A stretch of 49,289 nucleotides of DNA from Planctomycetota bacterium (GTDB lineage Bacteria; Planctomycetota; UBA8108; UBA1146; JAJFFE01), in the NCBI GenBank assembly GCA_021776775.1, contig JAJFFE010000100.1:1-49289 (forward strand), written 5' to 3'. Every line of letters starts with the position of its first letter. Positions within the stretch are counted from its first letter, which is position 1. The notes below the pieces were generated by a model that had not been told where the DNA came from, searched no databases, and saw only the letters and a program-made list of their open reading frames with translations. The position numbers were made by a program, and so were the translations under genes. Shown piece after piece: positions 1 to 8,242 of this stretch.

Positions 1-2
1 CC

Positions 3-1800
3 ATCGATTTCACCGCGAACAGCACTGCGAACGATCGCCTGGCGATCAACGACGAGGGGGCGGGGGTTGGCAACATCGCCCTCACCGGCTCCGACGTCAC
101 CTACGACTTCGGTGCCGGCGCAGTGACGATCGGCACCTTCGTGGGGGGGACCGACGGCTCGACACCGTTGGTGATCACGTTCAACGCGAGCGCTACCCCA
201 GCGGCGGTTCAAGCGCTGGCGCGAAACATCACGTTCGACAACGTCTCGGAAGACCCGGACGAGACCGCGCGCACCGTGCGCTTCGTGGTCACCGACGGCG
301 ACACCGGCACCAGCACGGCCGTCACGGAGACGATCAATGTCGCTGAGAACAACGACGATCCGGTGCTGGCGCTGCCGGGCGGAGCGGTCAGCTTCATCGA
401 GGGCGACGGTGCGACGATCATCGACGGCGCAGCCACGGTGAGCGACGTCGACTCCGCGGACTTCGACACCGGTACGCTGACCATCGACTTCACGGCCAAC
501 AGCACGGCGAACGATCGCCTGGCGATCAACGACCAGGGCGCGGGCGTTGGCAACATCTCGATCTCCGGCACCGACGTGACCTACGACTTCGGCGCGGGCG
601 CAGTAGTGATCGGTACGTTCGCGGGGGGGAACGACGGCTCGACGCCGCTGGTGATCACGTTCAATGCGAACGCCACCCCGGCCGCGGCTCAAGCGCTGGC
701 TCAGAGCGTTACCTACGACAACGTATCGGCGGGTCCGTCGACGGCGAGCCGCACCGTGCGTTTCGTGTTGACCGACGGCGACACCGGCTCGAGCGGTGCG
801 GTTACCGAGACGATCACGGTGGCCGCGATTGCGAACGACCCCGTGATTACCCTCCCGAGTGGTCCGGTCAGCTTCACGGAAGACTCCGGACCGGTCGCCA
901 TCGACGCGGCCGCGACCATCAGCGACGCCGATTCGGCGGACTTCGACACCGGGGTGCTGACCGTCGATATCACGTCCGGCGGCACCGCGCACGACCGGCT
1001 GTCGATCGACGACCAAGGCGCGGGGGCTGGCAACATCTCGGTGTCCGGGAGCGACGCCGCCTACGATTTCGGCGCGGGCGCCGTCGTGATCGGCAGCTTT
1101 ACGGGAGGCACGGACGGCACGACGCCGCTCGTGATCACCTTGAACGCAAGCGCCGACGTGGCGGCGACGCAAGCGCTGGTGAGAAGCGTCACGTTTGACA
1201 ACGTGTCGCAGAGCCCGTCGGCCGCCGCGCGCACCGTGCGGTTCGCCATGACCGATGGCGATGGCGGTACGAGTAGCGCGGTCTCCACGTCTGTCGTCAT
1301 GAACCCGGTGAACGACGTCCCCTCGGTCGCGCTACCGGGACCGTCGGTGAGTTTTACGATCGGCGACGGTCCCACGGTGATTGACGCAGCTGCGACGGTC
1401 GACGACATCGACTCGGCCGACTTCGATACCGGCACATTGACGGTCGACTTTTCGGCTGGCGGTGATGAGAGCGATCGGCTCGGGCTGCGCGACCAAGGCG
1501 CCGGCGTCGGCAACGTCCGCGTGTCCGGCAGCAATGTCACCTACGACTTTGGCGCCGGCGCCGTGGTGATCGGCAGCATCGCCGGCGGTGACGATGGCGC
1601 CACGCCGCTGGTGATCACGTTCAACGGCAGTTCAGACGCCACGTCCGCGCAGTCGGTGCTCCGCAACATCACGTACGATAACGTCCCCTCAACCGCGGTG
1701 GCCGAGACCGCCCCGCTCGGGACGGCACAGGCCGAGAGTCCACAGGCCGGGGTCACCAAGGTCGTCCAGTTCGTACTTACCGACGGGGACTCCGGTACCA
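3..1800 (+). repeat. 480-bp (160-codon) coding tandem repeats
   Basis: Equivalent codons recur at exactly 480-bp spacing. For example, the GTGATCAC of the LVIT strand begins near 170, 650, 1130 and 1610, with no insertion or deletion between them. The first unit is cut by the window edge. The fourth carries an extra Ala/Glu/Pro-rich insertion (about 1685-1755) before its last strand. Units 1 and 2 are the most alike; units 3 and 4 have diverged more. Confidence 0.85.
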
Positions 1801-2855
1801 GTGGCGCACTCACCAAGAGCATCGTCGTCAACTCAGGGAACGCGGCGCCCACTGTGTTTCCCGCCACATTCCATGTGAGCGAGGACGCTTCCGGGGGCTC
1901 GACGGTCGGCGTCGTCAATGCCACCGATTCCGACTCCGGGGATCAGCTCACCTACTCGATCGTCGCGGGCAACGCGGGCAGCGCCTTCGCGATCAACTCA
2001 GTCTCGGGAACGATCACCGTGAACAACCCGAGTGCGCTCCAAGACGCCGGGAGTTTTGCGTTGGTTGTCGAAGTCGTCGACGACGGCAATCCCGCCGCGG
2101 CGAGTCAAGCGACGGTCATGATCACGGTGCAGCCCGTGGTTGAAGCCCCCGACGTGGAGCCGCCCGTCGATAGCGGTGACCCCACCGACGGCGATTCCAA
2201 CGACGACAACCTAGATCCGGTGACCACGACTCCAGCCCCGGAGGAGCCCGTCGCCGAGACACCCGACGCACTTGCACCCCGAGGTCCGGGACTCCCGGAG
2301 CCGTCGTTGCCGATCGATTCGAGACTGCCCGAGGTCGATGACGACATCCCGACCTTCGTGACTCCGATCGCCGCCGATGTTCCCACCGACGTTCCCACCG
2401 ATAACCGCCCCGGTGGTCCCGACCCCGTCGCCGTGACCCAAGTAACGCCCGCCATCGAAACGCGCGTGATCGAGTCGCCGGTGGTCGGGTTCGTCGACAT
2501 GCCGGCCACCATGGTCGCGGCGCTGGACGCGATGGGAGACGACCTCGAGCGTTCCATGGAGTTGGAGAGTGAGGAGGCCGCGTTCGTTGTCGGAAGCATC
2601 GAGGCCGGATCGATCGCGTTCACGGCGGGGATCGTCGCGTGGATGCTGCGCGCCGGCTCCATCATGACCGCGTTCTTGTCGAGCCTGCCCATGTGGATGC
2701 GGCTCGATCCGCTACCTGTACTCAATTTGTCCAAGGCCGACCGCGCACGCATGAAAGCGCAGACAAATGAGGAGGAGCAATCCGAGGCCGCGCAGATTGG
2801 CTCGGTGATAGACGCCGAAGTCGACACCGACCATGAACGAAAGACGTTGCCGTGA
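3..2855 (+). CDS. Tandem-repeat cadherin-like surface protein, 5' truncated by window edge
   Basis: The reading frame is open from base 3 to the TGA at 2853-2855, so the start lies outside the window. About four units of 160 residues repeat, each with a DRL..DQGAG.GN core, a TYDFGAGAVVIG strand and a VRF..TDGD.G strand, which looks like a beta-sandwich adhesin repeat. A cadherin-type domain follows (roughly 1855-2130; motifs DSDSGDQLTYSI and FAINSVSGTI), then a Pro/Asp-rich linker. A hydrophobic segment (GSIAFTAGIVAWMLRAG) and a DPLPVL-containing cytoplasmic tail lie near the end. This C-terminal plan is one I associate with very large cadherin-like proteins of marine bacteria. The probable role is adhesion or surface display, anchored by the C-terminal membrane segment. 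Calcium binding by the Asp-rich loops is plausible but inferred. Confidence 0.85.
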   Translation: MDFTANSTANDRLAINDEGAGVGNIALTGSDVTYDFGAGAVTIGTFVGGTDGSTPLVITFNASATPAAVQALARNITFDNVSEDPDETARTVRFVVTDGDTGTSTAVTETINVAENNDDPVLALPGGAVSFIEGDGATIIDGAATVSDVDSADFDTGTLTIDFTANSTANDRLAINDQGAGVGNISISGTDVTYDFGAGAVVIGTFAGGNDGSTPLVITFNANATPAAAQALAQSVTYDNVSAGPSTASRTVRFVLTDGDTGSSGAVTETITVAAIANDPVITLPSGPVSFTEDSGPVAIDAAATISDADSADFDTGVLTVDITSGGTAHDRLSIDDQGAGAGNISVSGSDAAYDFGAGAVVIGSFTGGTDGTTPLVITLNASADVAATQALVRSVTFDNVSQSPSAAARTVRFAMTDGDGGTSSAVSTSVVMNPVNDVPSVALPGPSVSFTIGDGPTVIDAAATVDDIDSADFDTGTLTVDFSAGGDESDRLGLRDQGAGVGNVRVSGSNVTYDFGAGAVVIGSIAGGDDGATPLVITFNGSSDATSAQSVLRNITYDNVPSTAVAETAPLGTAQAESPQAGVTKVVQFVLTDGDSGTSGALTKSIVVNSGNAAPTVFPATFHVSEDASGGSTVGVVNATDSDSGDQLTYSIVAGNAGSAFAINSVSGTITVNNPSALQDAGSFALVVEVVDDGNPAAASQATVMITVQPVVEAPDVEPPVDSGDPTDGDSNDDNLDPVTTTPAPEEPVAETPDALAPRGPGLPEPSLPIDSRLPEVDDDIPTFVTPIAADVPTDVPTDNRPGGPDPVAVTQVTPAIETRVIESPVVGFVDMPATMVAALDAMGDDLERSMELESEEAAFVVGSIEAGSIAFTAGIVAWMLRAGSIMTAFLSSLPMWMRLDPLPVLNLSKADRARMKAQTNEEEQSEAAQIGSVIDAEVDTDHERKTLP

Positions 2856-3031
2856 TGGCGCCTGGAGTGGACCATGTCTGTACCGGGATACGTGAGGTGT
2901 TCTATGAGACCGTGTCGCCTCGCTGAGCCCAGACCTCTTTCGTGAGCAGAACGGCCAGGAGGGCAGCGCGAATTGAATTGAGGGCCGCTCGGGCAAAACC
3001 CAGGCTCTTCCAAGGCCAGAGAAGGGGCAGC

Positions 3032-3544
3032 ATGGAGCGTCGACCAACCTGGGCCGAGCGCAAGTTCAACTTCGTCTACCCGACCTGGATGACCGCCGAT
3101 TTCGCCGAGCGCCTCCGCGGCGTGGTACCCAGAGTGCAATCGCTGGCCGAGGGCTTGAGCGACGAAGCCGCCCACGAAAAGCACGACGGCACCTGGTCGA
3201 TCGCTCAGAACATCGGGCACCTCGCCGACCTCGAAGCGCTCTGGTTCGAACGACTCGACGATCTCCGCCACGGGCGACCGACCCACACTCCCGCCGACCC
3301 CGCTCGGTTTCAACGCGCCGCCGAACTCCATGTCGGCTGTTCACTGTCGTCAATCATCGCGGAGCTTCACGAGCGCCGAACGAAACTCGTGAACGCGTTA
3401 CTTGAAGCAGCGGACAGTCTGCACGCCGCAACCGCGTACCACGAGCGGCTGCAGTGCCCCATGCGACTCGTCGACTGCGCCCAGTTTGCGGCAGAGCACG
3501 ACGATCACCATCTATTGCGAATCCGCGAGCTGTGCCACCTCTAG
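3032..3544 (+). CDS. DinB-family four-helix protein
   Basis: A 170-residue protein. The ATG at 3032 is preceded by GAAGGGG, a better start than in-frame codons further upstream. The fold is recognised from a four-helix pattern with the DinB metal-site histidines: the W-S-I-A-Q-N-I-G-H-L-A-D-L-E stretch gives the first His, and AEHDDHHLLRI near the C terminus gives the last ones. DinB proteins bind a divalent metal. Some are thiol S-transferases (bacillithiol or mycothiol type) and others are damage-induced proteins of unknown activity. Which applies here cannot be told. The gene is a lone unit on the plus strand between the surface protein and the effector island. Confidence 0.85.
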   Translation: MERRPTWAERKFNFVYPTWMTADFAERLRGVVPRVQSLAEGLSDEAAHEKHDGTWSIAQNIGHLADLEALWFERLDDLRHGRPTHTPADPARFQRAAELHVGCSLSSIIAELHERRTKLVNALLEAADSLHAATAYHERLQCPMRLVDCAQFAAEHDDHHLLRIRELCHL

Positions 3545-3711
3545 CTGGATCGGTGTGGGATTGCCGCTTATCATTGCCCTGATCCTTGGCTCTATCGGAA
3601 CCGTCATGATCGATCAGTCGACGGGCCGCTTCATGAATGATCCGGGCAAAAGACCAACGTTCCTATCGTTGGCGGTTCGCAACCGATTGAAGCGCACGAA
3701 AGCACGGTGCT

Positions 3712-4344
3712 GTGAAGGAACATACGGTACAGAAGAACGAGTGCGTTTCGAGCATCGCGTTCGACAACGGCTTTTTCTGGGAGACGATTTGGAATCACGC
3801 GAACAATGCGTCGCTCAAGGAACTTCGCAAGTCTCCGTTTATCCTGGAGGCCGGCGATGTCGTCCACATCCCGGACCTGCGCGTGAAGGAGATCTCGATC
3901 GAGCCTGGGCAGCGGCACGTCTTTCAGCGCAAGGGCGTCCCCGAAACGCTCAACCTTCAGTTCCGAATCGACGGTGAACCCCGGGCAGGTGTTCCCTTTC
4001 GACTACTGATCGACGGGCGCCTGAATCTCGGGACACTCGACGACGAAGGCAAGCTATCCGAGTTCCTTCCACCGAACGCACAGACGGGGTCGCTCGTCAT
4101 CGAAACGCCCGAAGGTGAAGAGAAGTACGAGCTACAGCTACGTCAGATTGATCCCATCGAAACCATCAGCGGAGTGCAGGCGCGGTTGAAGAACCTCGGC
4201 TTCTACACCGGTGAAGTAGACGGCGCGCTGTCAGAGACGACGCTCGAGGCGCTCCACACATTTCAACGAAGCGCCGACCTCCCCGAGACGGACCAGCCCG
4301 ATGCAGCCACGCACGACGCGTTGGTTGCAGCCCACAAATCTTGA
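3712..4344 (+). CDS. LysM-like plus peptidoglycan-binding domain protein
   Basis: A 210-residue protein starting at GTG 3712; the ribosome binding site is poor, so the start is tentative. The N terminus (HTVQKNECVSSIAFDNGFFW..IWNH, then EAGDVVHIPD) is a divergent LysM module. The middle is a beta-rich linker with an A-G-V-P-F-R-L Ig-like strand. Residues ~150-208 form a PG_binding_1 domain (VQARLKNLGFYTGEVDG, then TLEALHTFQR). There is no signal peptide. Proteins of this architecture are common beside VgrG/PAAR or other contractile-injection cargo genes in myxobacteria and planctomycetes. Its end overlaps the following OTU protein frame, so the two are probably co-expressed. It likely acts as an adaptor or cell-wall-targeting partner; this is inference from context. 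Confidence 0.8.
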   Translation: MKEHTVQKNECVSSIAFDNGFFWETIWNHANNASLKELRKSPFILEAGDVVHIPDLRVKEISIEPGQRHVFQRKGVPETLNLQFRIDGEPRAGVPFRLLIDGRLNLGTLDDEGKLSEFLPPNAQTGSLVIETPEGEEKYELQLRQIDPIETISGVQARLKNLGFYTGEVDGALSETTLEALHTFQRSADLPETDQPDAATHDALVAAHKS

Positions 4345-7300
4345 CCGAAAGCTCCACGGCCAGATGCCCTTCGAAGTCGCGAACGCTATCGGAACCGTCC
4401 GCTTAGACGGAACAAAGTACACGCAGCTCCACGCCAAGGAGGACGGGAACTGTCTGTTCCACTCGGTGGGATACCTCCTCGAGCGAATGGGCAAGAATGA
4501 GCCGGTGCCAACGAACCACGGCACGCTTCGAACGCTCACCTGCGACCGAGTCAACACGATTCTCACGACCGTGGACATCGACCTCGAGGTGCAGCAGTCG
4601 TGCAAGACACACGTTTATGACGCCCTGGGAGTATCCGAAGGTGACAACGAAGCCAAAGCTGCGGCCCTGACCAAGTATGTCAAAGACATGCGAGACGTGG
4701 ATGTGGCATGGGGTGATCTTCTTTGCGTCTACGCGTTGGAGTTGATCTACGGCGTGCGGATCGAGGTCTATCATTTGAATCACGCGAGCGCCGTCGCCAA
4801 GGCGAACTTTCCTGCGAACGACGCCGCCGGCGGTGTGTTGAGAATCGTCACGCCTTACACCGGCCGAGACGGGTACTACAATCACTACAATCCGCTCGTC
4901 GTCGACCCGACCCCACTGGAAAGCACGCCCGCCGCGGCAGTCGAGGCTCCTGAGAAGGCGCCTAAAGATCCCAAGCAGTGGTCGTTCTGGGATCCAAAGG
5001 GGCTGTTCCTCTATCAGCCTCCGAGCGCCCACTCGATGTACACCGACCTCTGGACAGCGCCTCCCGTTGCGCAATTGCGCGGGCGCAAGTTGGCGGTTTC
5101 CAACTCCAGTGAGCATGTGATCGAGGACGCCAAGCCCAGGATCACGAACCTCTCGCTCGACGGCGGCGCAAGCAACGCGACTTCAACATCGTACAAGGCG
5201 GACGTCGATCAAGACACGCTTGACGACGCGTTCGACGAACCGTTTATCCTGAATCTTTCCCGCGATGAATCGGGCCGAGCGACGGCTGCGATCGATCCAG
5301 CAGAGGTCATCGTGAGCGTCGATGCGAGTCTCTTCGAGTCCGTCGTCTCTCTGCAATTCAGAGTGTTGACGCGTGAGAGGAATGAGGGAGGCGCGGAGGC
5401 AGTGGCCGTCGGTGAGCTACTCCGGCCGGAGTTGGAGAAGAAGGCGAAGGGGCGGAGCGGTGTGCAGTCGTTGTCGATTCCGCTGTCCGAAGTGTTCGCG
5501 GAAGAAGAGCTCGCCAAGTTGTCGTACGCAGGCTCGCCGTACCGACTCGACGCCTGCCCTAACGGCGTTCCCGGCGGCGAGAACGTCGAAGCGGATCAGT
5601 GGGCATTCACCTACTTCCATGTGCCGAGCCCGTGGGACATCAACACTCCGGAAGGGGTCCAGAGTGCCCGCATCATCCCTCTCGAAGACGATCTGAGCGG
5701 ACTTCGAAAAGTGAAGGGTGTGGCTACGGTGCAATCGCGTAACGCAAAGAACGACGCGGCTGTCAAAGCGCCGGAGGGGGTGCGCGACGAAGATGTGGAC
5801 GGGCGCAACGTGCCCGGGGATATGAGTCACTTCATCTCTAGCTTCCGCGATCCGGAGAACCCGAACTACGTTCCTGCACAACACAATGTATTCTGGCAAC
5901 TCGAAGACGACAGCTATTACGTGGCAACGTCGTGGGCAAGCATTCTCGTTCTTGTTCAAGACATAGACGGAGACTATGTCGCCCACTCCCTACTCCTTCA
6001 CGGATCGAGCCTCAAGCTCTACATCGCGACCAAGGAAGCACAACGCGCTGCCGGAGAACTCGGAGATGAACGAGTGACCCTGTTGAGCAAGCTCAAGAAA
6101 GAACTCGAGGCGTACAGGTATAAGCGAAGACCGTACGATGGGCTCAGCTGGATTACGGATCGAGCAGACAGGGCGCGCCTCTGGCCTGGAGTCGAAGCCC
6201 AACAGACGAAGGCACAACTGGCTTCAACCGCAGTCCAAGAACATGCGCAGACTTGGAGGTACGTTCAAAAGCAGGGGGCCGAGAAGATCACCAACAGTGG
6301 TGAGAATGTGGACGTTCGTATCGCTGAGGTCTCGCGAATCATTCCTCCACTCGAGAGTGTCCTGAAGATAGAGGCAGAGGAGGTCGCGAAGTCAGCCCAA
6401 CGAGAGTCGATCATTCGTATCGCGGGAGAGAGCGATTTCGAGGGTTTCCGCCCCGGAACAAAGGGTGGCTGGGATCAGTACTTCCTTCCGCCGGGCATGA
6501 AGATCAACCGCGCAGTCACGCAAGGCATCAGCAGCTGTGCCGGCGGTGTTACGTTTGCGAACGAAGAAGGCAACCGGCCGAGCGCGATGATTCTATGGCA
6601 CATCGATTTTCCCCCGTGGGTTCCTATCAAACAGATCATCTCGCAGCTTTGGCCTGAGCCTAAAGAGTGCCCGGACCTCAGAACCGTCGCGTTCGTCTAT
6701 CCGGACTGCGCAGAGCTCAACAAGTATCGACCAGCGATGATCTACCCCGAGGCGGTGCGTGATCGTTGCGACACCGTCTTCATGACGCGCGGCGATCACT
6801 TGGGCGTCGAAGACTTCTCACTCGGTTCGGGCGGCGAGTATTTCGGATTGGACCTTTCCAATCGAAAGCGAGCCGATCTCGTGTTCACCCACGACTTGAA
6901 CAAGCGTACCGAGATGGTGGGAAAGCGCGAAGCGGCTCACAGGGACGAAACCAAAGGCGACGCCGAGGCCTCAATCACGCTCAGCGCGTTCCATAAGAAT
7001 GTCTTCGGTCGATATCGCTTCGAGGGCATCCCCGTCAAAGGCCACGACCGCGACGCAATGCGGCAGTACGTGACGAAGGTCGCCAAGACGGACGACGATG
7101 AAGTGAAGAATCACAAGCTTGGCAAATGCAGTGTGGTTCGACTCGCCGGCATTGGGCCAGCCATGTTCGACGCGCTCCACAAGGCGTCGACTCCGCTACT
7201 CGAAGCACCGTGCAGCATGTTGGGCCTTCGCGTCGAACAGGAATTTGGCAACGCAACTTCGGAGGTTCAGGCAGAACGCGCGTGGCGCACGGGGCACCAA

Positions 7301-7375
7301 GACCGACCGGTGAAGAAGAAAAGGGAGGAGGAGCCAAAGAAGAAGGAGCCCGAGTCCGAGTTGTCAACCCAGTGA
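4301..7375 (+). CDS. Large OTU-type cysteine protease domain protein, probable secreted effector
   Basis: A 1024-residue protein. Residues ~40-205 form an OTU (ovarian tumour deubiquitinase-like) domain: EDGNCLFHSV supplies Asp48 and Cys51, W137-G138 is the conserved Trp-Gly, and YYNHYNPLV supplies His195. OTU enzymes cleave ubiquitin or related isopeptide bonds, substrates that bacteria themselves lack. The central ~500 residues are unrecognised. A second possible catalytic site is Cys746 (QGISSCAGGV) and His767 (LWHIDFP), spaced like the Cys/His pair of CheD/CNF-type glutamine deamidases; this is tentative. The C terminus is a Lys/Glu-rich tail. There is no signal peptide, which fits export by a contractile or other specialised system. 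The ATG at 4301 overlaps the upstream gene by 44 bp; ATG 4364 is an alternative start. Confidence 0.8.
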   Translation: MQPRTTRWLQPTNLDRKLHGQMPFEVANAIGTVRLDGTKYTQLHAKEDGNCLFHSVGYLLERMGKNEPVPTNHGTLRTLTCDRVNTILTTVDIDLEVQQSCKTHVYDALGVSEGDNEAKAAALTKYVKDMRDVDVAWGDLLCVYALELIYGVRIEVYHLNHASAVAKANFPANDAAGGVLRIVTPYTGRDGYYNHYNPLVVDPTPLESTPAAAVEAPEKAPKDPKQWSFWDPKGLFLYQPPSAHSMYTDLWTAPPVAQLRGRKLAVSNSSEHVIEDAKPRITNLSLDGGASNATSTSYKADVDQDTLDDAFDEPFILNLSRDESGRATAAIDPAEVIVSVDASLFESVVSLQFRVLTRERNEGGAEAVAVGELLRPELEKKAKGRSGVQSLSIPLSEVFAEEELAKLSYAGSPYRLDACPNGVPGGENVEADQWAFTYFHVPSPWDINTPEGVQSARIIPLEDDLSGLRKVKGVATVQSRNAKNDAAVKAPEGVRDEDVDGRNVPGDMSHFISSFRDPENPNYVPAQHNVFWQLEDDSYYVATSWASILVLVQDIDGDYVAHSLLLHGSSLKLYIATKEAQRAAGELGDERVTLLSKLKKELEAYRYKRRPYDGLSWITDRADRARLWPGVEAQQTKAQLASTAVQEHAQTWRYVQKQGAEKITNSGENVDVRIAEVSRIIPPLESVLKIEAEEVAKSAQRESIIRIAGESDFEGFRPGTKGGWDQYFLPPGMKINRAVTQGISSCAGGVTFANEEGNRPSAMILWHIDFPPWVPIKQIISQLWPEPKECPDLRTVAFVYPDCAELNKYRPAMIYPEAVRDRCDTVFMTRGDHLGVEDFSLGSGGEYFGLDLSNRKRADLVFTHDLNKRTEMVGKREAAHRDETKGDAEASITLSAFHKNVFGRYRFEGIPVKGHDRDAMRQYVTKVAKTDDDEVKNHKLGKCSVVRLAGIGPAMFDALHKASTPLLEAPCSMLGLRVEQEFGNATSEVQAERAWRTGHQDRPVKKKREEEPKKKEPESELSTQ

Positions 7376-7672
7376 TCACACTCTGGACGCATCCCTCGCC
7401 TCGGCCGAACCCTTCACGTCCCACGCATCGCTATCCAACCCCGGGAAGCGAACCTTGCACGCTCCGGTTACCTCTTCGGCGCTCTTGAAGCAGCCTTCCG
7501 AGTCCAACTTGCCAGTCTCCACGGTCCCGTCCGGGTGCTCGAGTTCGAACTCGACATCTCCAAGGGGCGCTCCCGACTCATCAACAAGCTGAATCTCGAT
7601 CCAAGGGCGGCGCACCAAAAACCGATGCGTTTGGTTTGCGCGAAGACCCGTATGTTCACCACGGCTAACCAC
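7376..7672 (-). CDS. Small Ig-like module of VgrG/PAAR-associated type
   Basis: A 98-residue protein. The GTG start at 7672 has GAGGGAG just upstream; the same frame is open further up to a TGA at 7721-7723. The core WIEIQLVDESGAPL, then ELEHPDGTVETGKLDSEG, then CKVRFPGLD is a carboxypeptidase-regulatory-like beta sandwich. I know it as a stand-alone or C-terminal module of PAAR/VgrG-linked proteins in myxobacteria and planctomycetes. Its stop codon abuts the stop of the OTU gene, so the two genes converge tail to tail with no spacer. It may be a cargo-loading part of the same system, a remnant of a larger PAAR protein, or an immunity protein. No VgrG or PAAR gene is present in the window. 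Confidence 0.65.
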   Translation of the reverse strand: MVSRGEHTGLRANQTHRFLVRRPWIEIQLVDESGAPLGDVEFELEHPDGTVETGKLDSEGCFKSAEEVTGACKVRFPGLDSDAWDVKGSAEARDASRV

Positions 7673-7775
7673 AGCTCCCTCGTCTCCGTGACATGCTCTC
7701 CCGAAGAGCGCCGGCGTCGATCAAGTGGATCATAGAGAACTCACAAATTCGAGCAAACCGCAATTGTCGTTAGTG

Positions 7776-7800
7776 GCGGGACGGGGTCCGGCGGCGGTTC
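7776..7800. repeat. 25-bp dispersed motif, copy 1
   Basis: This 25-bp stretch, centred on GGACGGGGTCCGG, recurs at 11742-11766 with one mismatch. It lies about 100 bp beyond the stop of the minus-strand proline-rich small gene and about 100 bp before the start of the 7672 gene. The left arm that would complete a hairpin is degraded here. Confidence 0.55.
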
Positions 7801-7902
7801 CTTCCACTCAGTGCCCGGACCGCTTGGCTCGGCCTCGTCGTCGACGTCGTCACCTCCAGGCACGCTACGGCGACAACACGGCCCGCGCGCCGTGCCGTGC
7901 TG

Positions 7903-8115
7903 TCACGCGCGGTCGTGATTGGGTTCGACCTCCTCTGGTTCCTCCGGCTGGTACTCGGGGGGATTCGACGGCGGAGGACTCGGGTCGACGGGCGGGCTCT
8001 CCGGAGTGCTGGGAGTTGGAGTGCTGGGAGTTGGAGTGCCGGGTGTCGGAGTACCGGGAGTGGGGGTCTCATCCGGGCGTTGGGCCTGCGAGTTCGGGGT
8101 GTTTCGTTTCATCAT
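7903..8115 (-). CDS. Small Pro/Thr-repeat protein
   Basis: A 70-residue protein starting at ATG 8115 (a second ATG follows directly), with AAAGGACGG upstream in the minus strand. After a short basic start (MMKRNTPNSQAQRPDE), TPTPG/TPTPS pentapeptide units repeat, followed by Pro/Glu-rich sequence ending EEPEEVEPNHDRA. There is no signal peptide and no known domain. It is likely a disordered small protein. The frame stays open 57 codons further upstream, but the ribosome binding site favours 8115. The possibility that this is non-coding repetitive DNA cannot be excluded. Confidence 0.5.
   Translation of the reverse strand: MMKRNTPNSQAQRPDETPTPGTPTPGTPTPSTPTPSTPESPPVDPSPPPSNPPEYQPEEPEEVEPNHDRA
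8003..8062. repeat. 15-bp minisatellite within the Pro/Thr-repeat ORF
   Basis: Four consecutive 15-bp units (GGAGTGCTGGGAGTT on the plus strand) are present. The first two are identical and the last two have point changes; a degenerate fifth unit follows. They encode the TPTPG/TPTPS pentapeptides and are prone to copy-number change by slippage. Confidence 0.8.
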
Positions 8116-8242
8116 CGAGAACCGTCCTTTCGAAAATCGAGGAGTTACGGATCGAGCATTGTGCTCTCGTGAGTTGGCGACTGACCGAGTTCCTGGCTCC
8201 GGCGGATCCTTGGCTTCCGCGCGTTCTTCCTGCTCCCCGTAA

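Noticed and set aside
1..1800. Possible CRISPR-like array
   Set aside because: The repeats are 480 bp long, contiguous and in frame, with no unique spacers. No short-repeat array was seen anywhere in the window.
2105..3331. A 408-codon minus-strand frame over the end of the surface protein and the DinB gene
   Set aside because: It has low-complexity Ser/Gly content and overlaps two well-supported plus-strand genes.
3402..3977. A plus-strand frame with a hydrophobic stretch (GVGLPLIIALILGSIGTVM) between the DinB and LysM genes
   Set aside because: The frame runs through both neighbouring genes, has no start with a ribosome binding site, and the hydrophobic part is only ~20 residues. It is probably chance.
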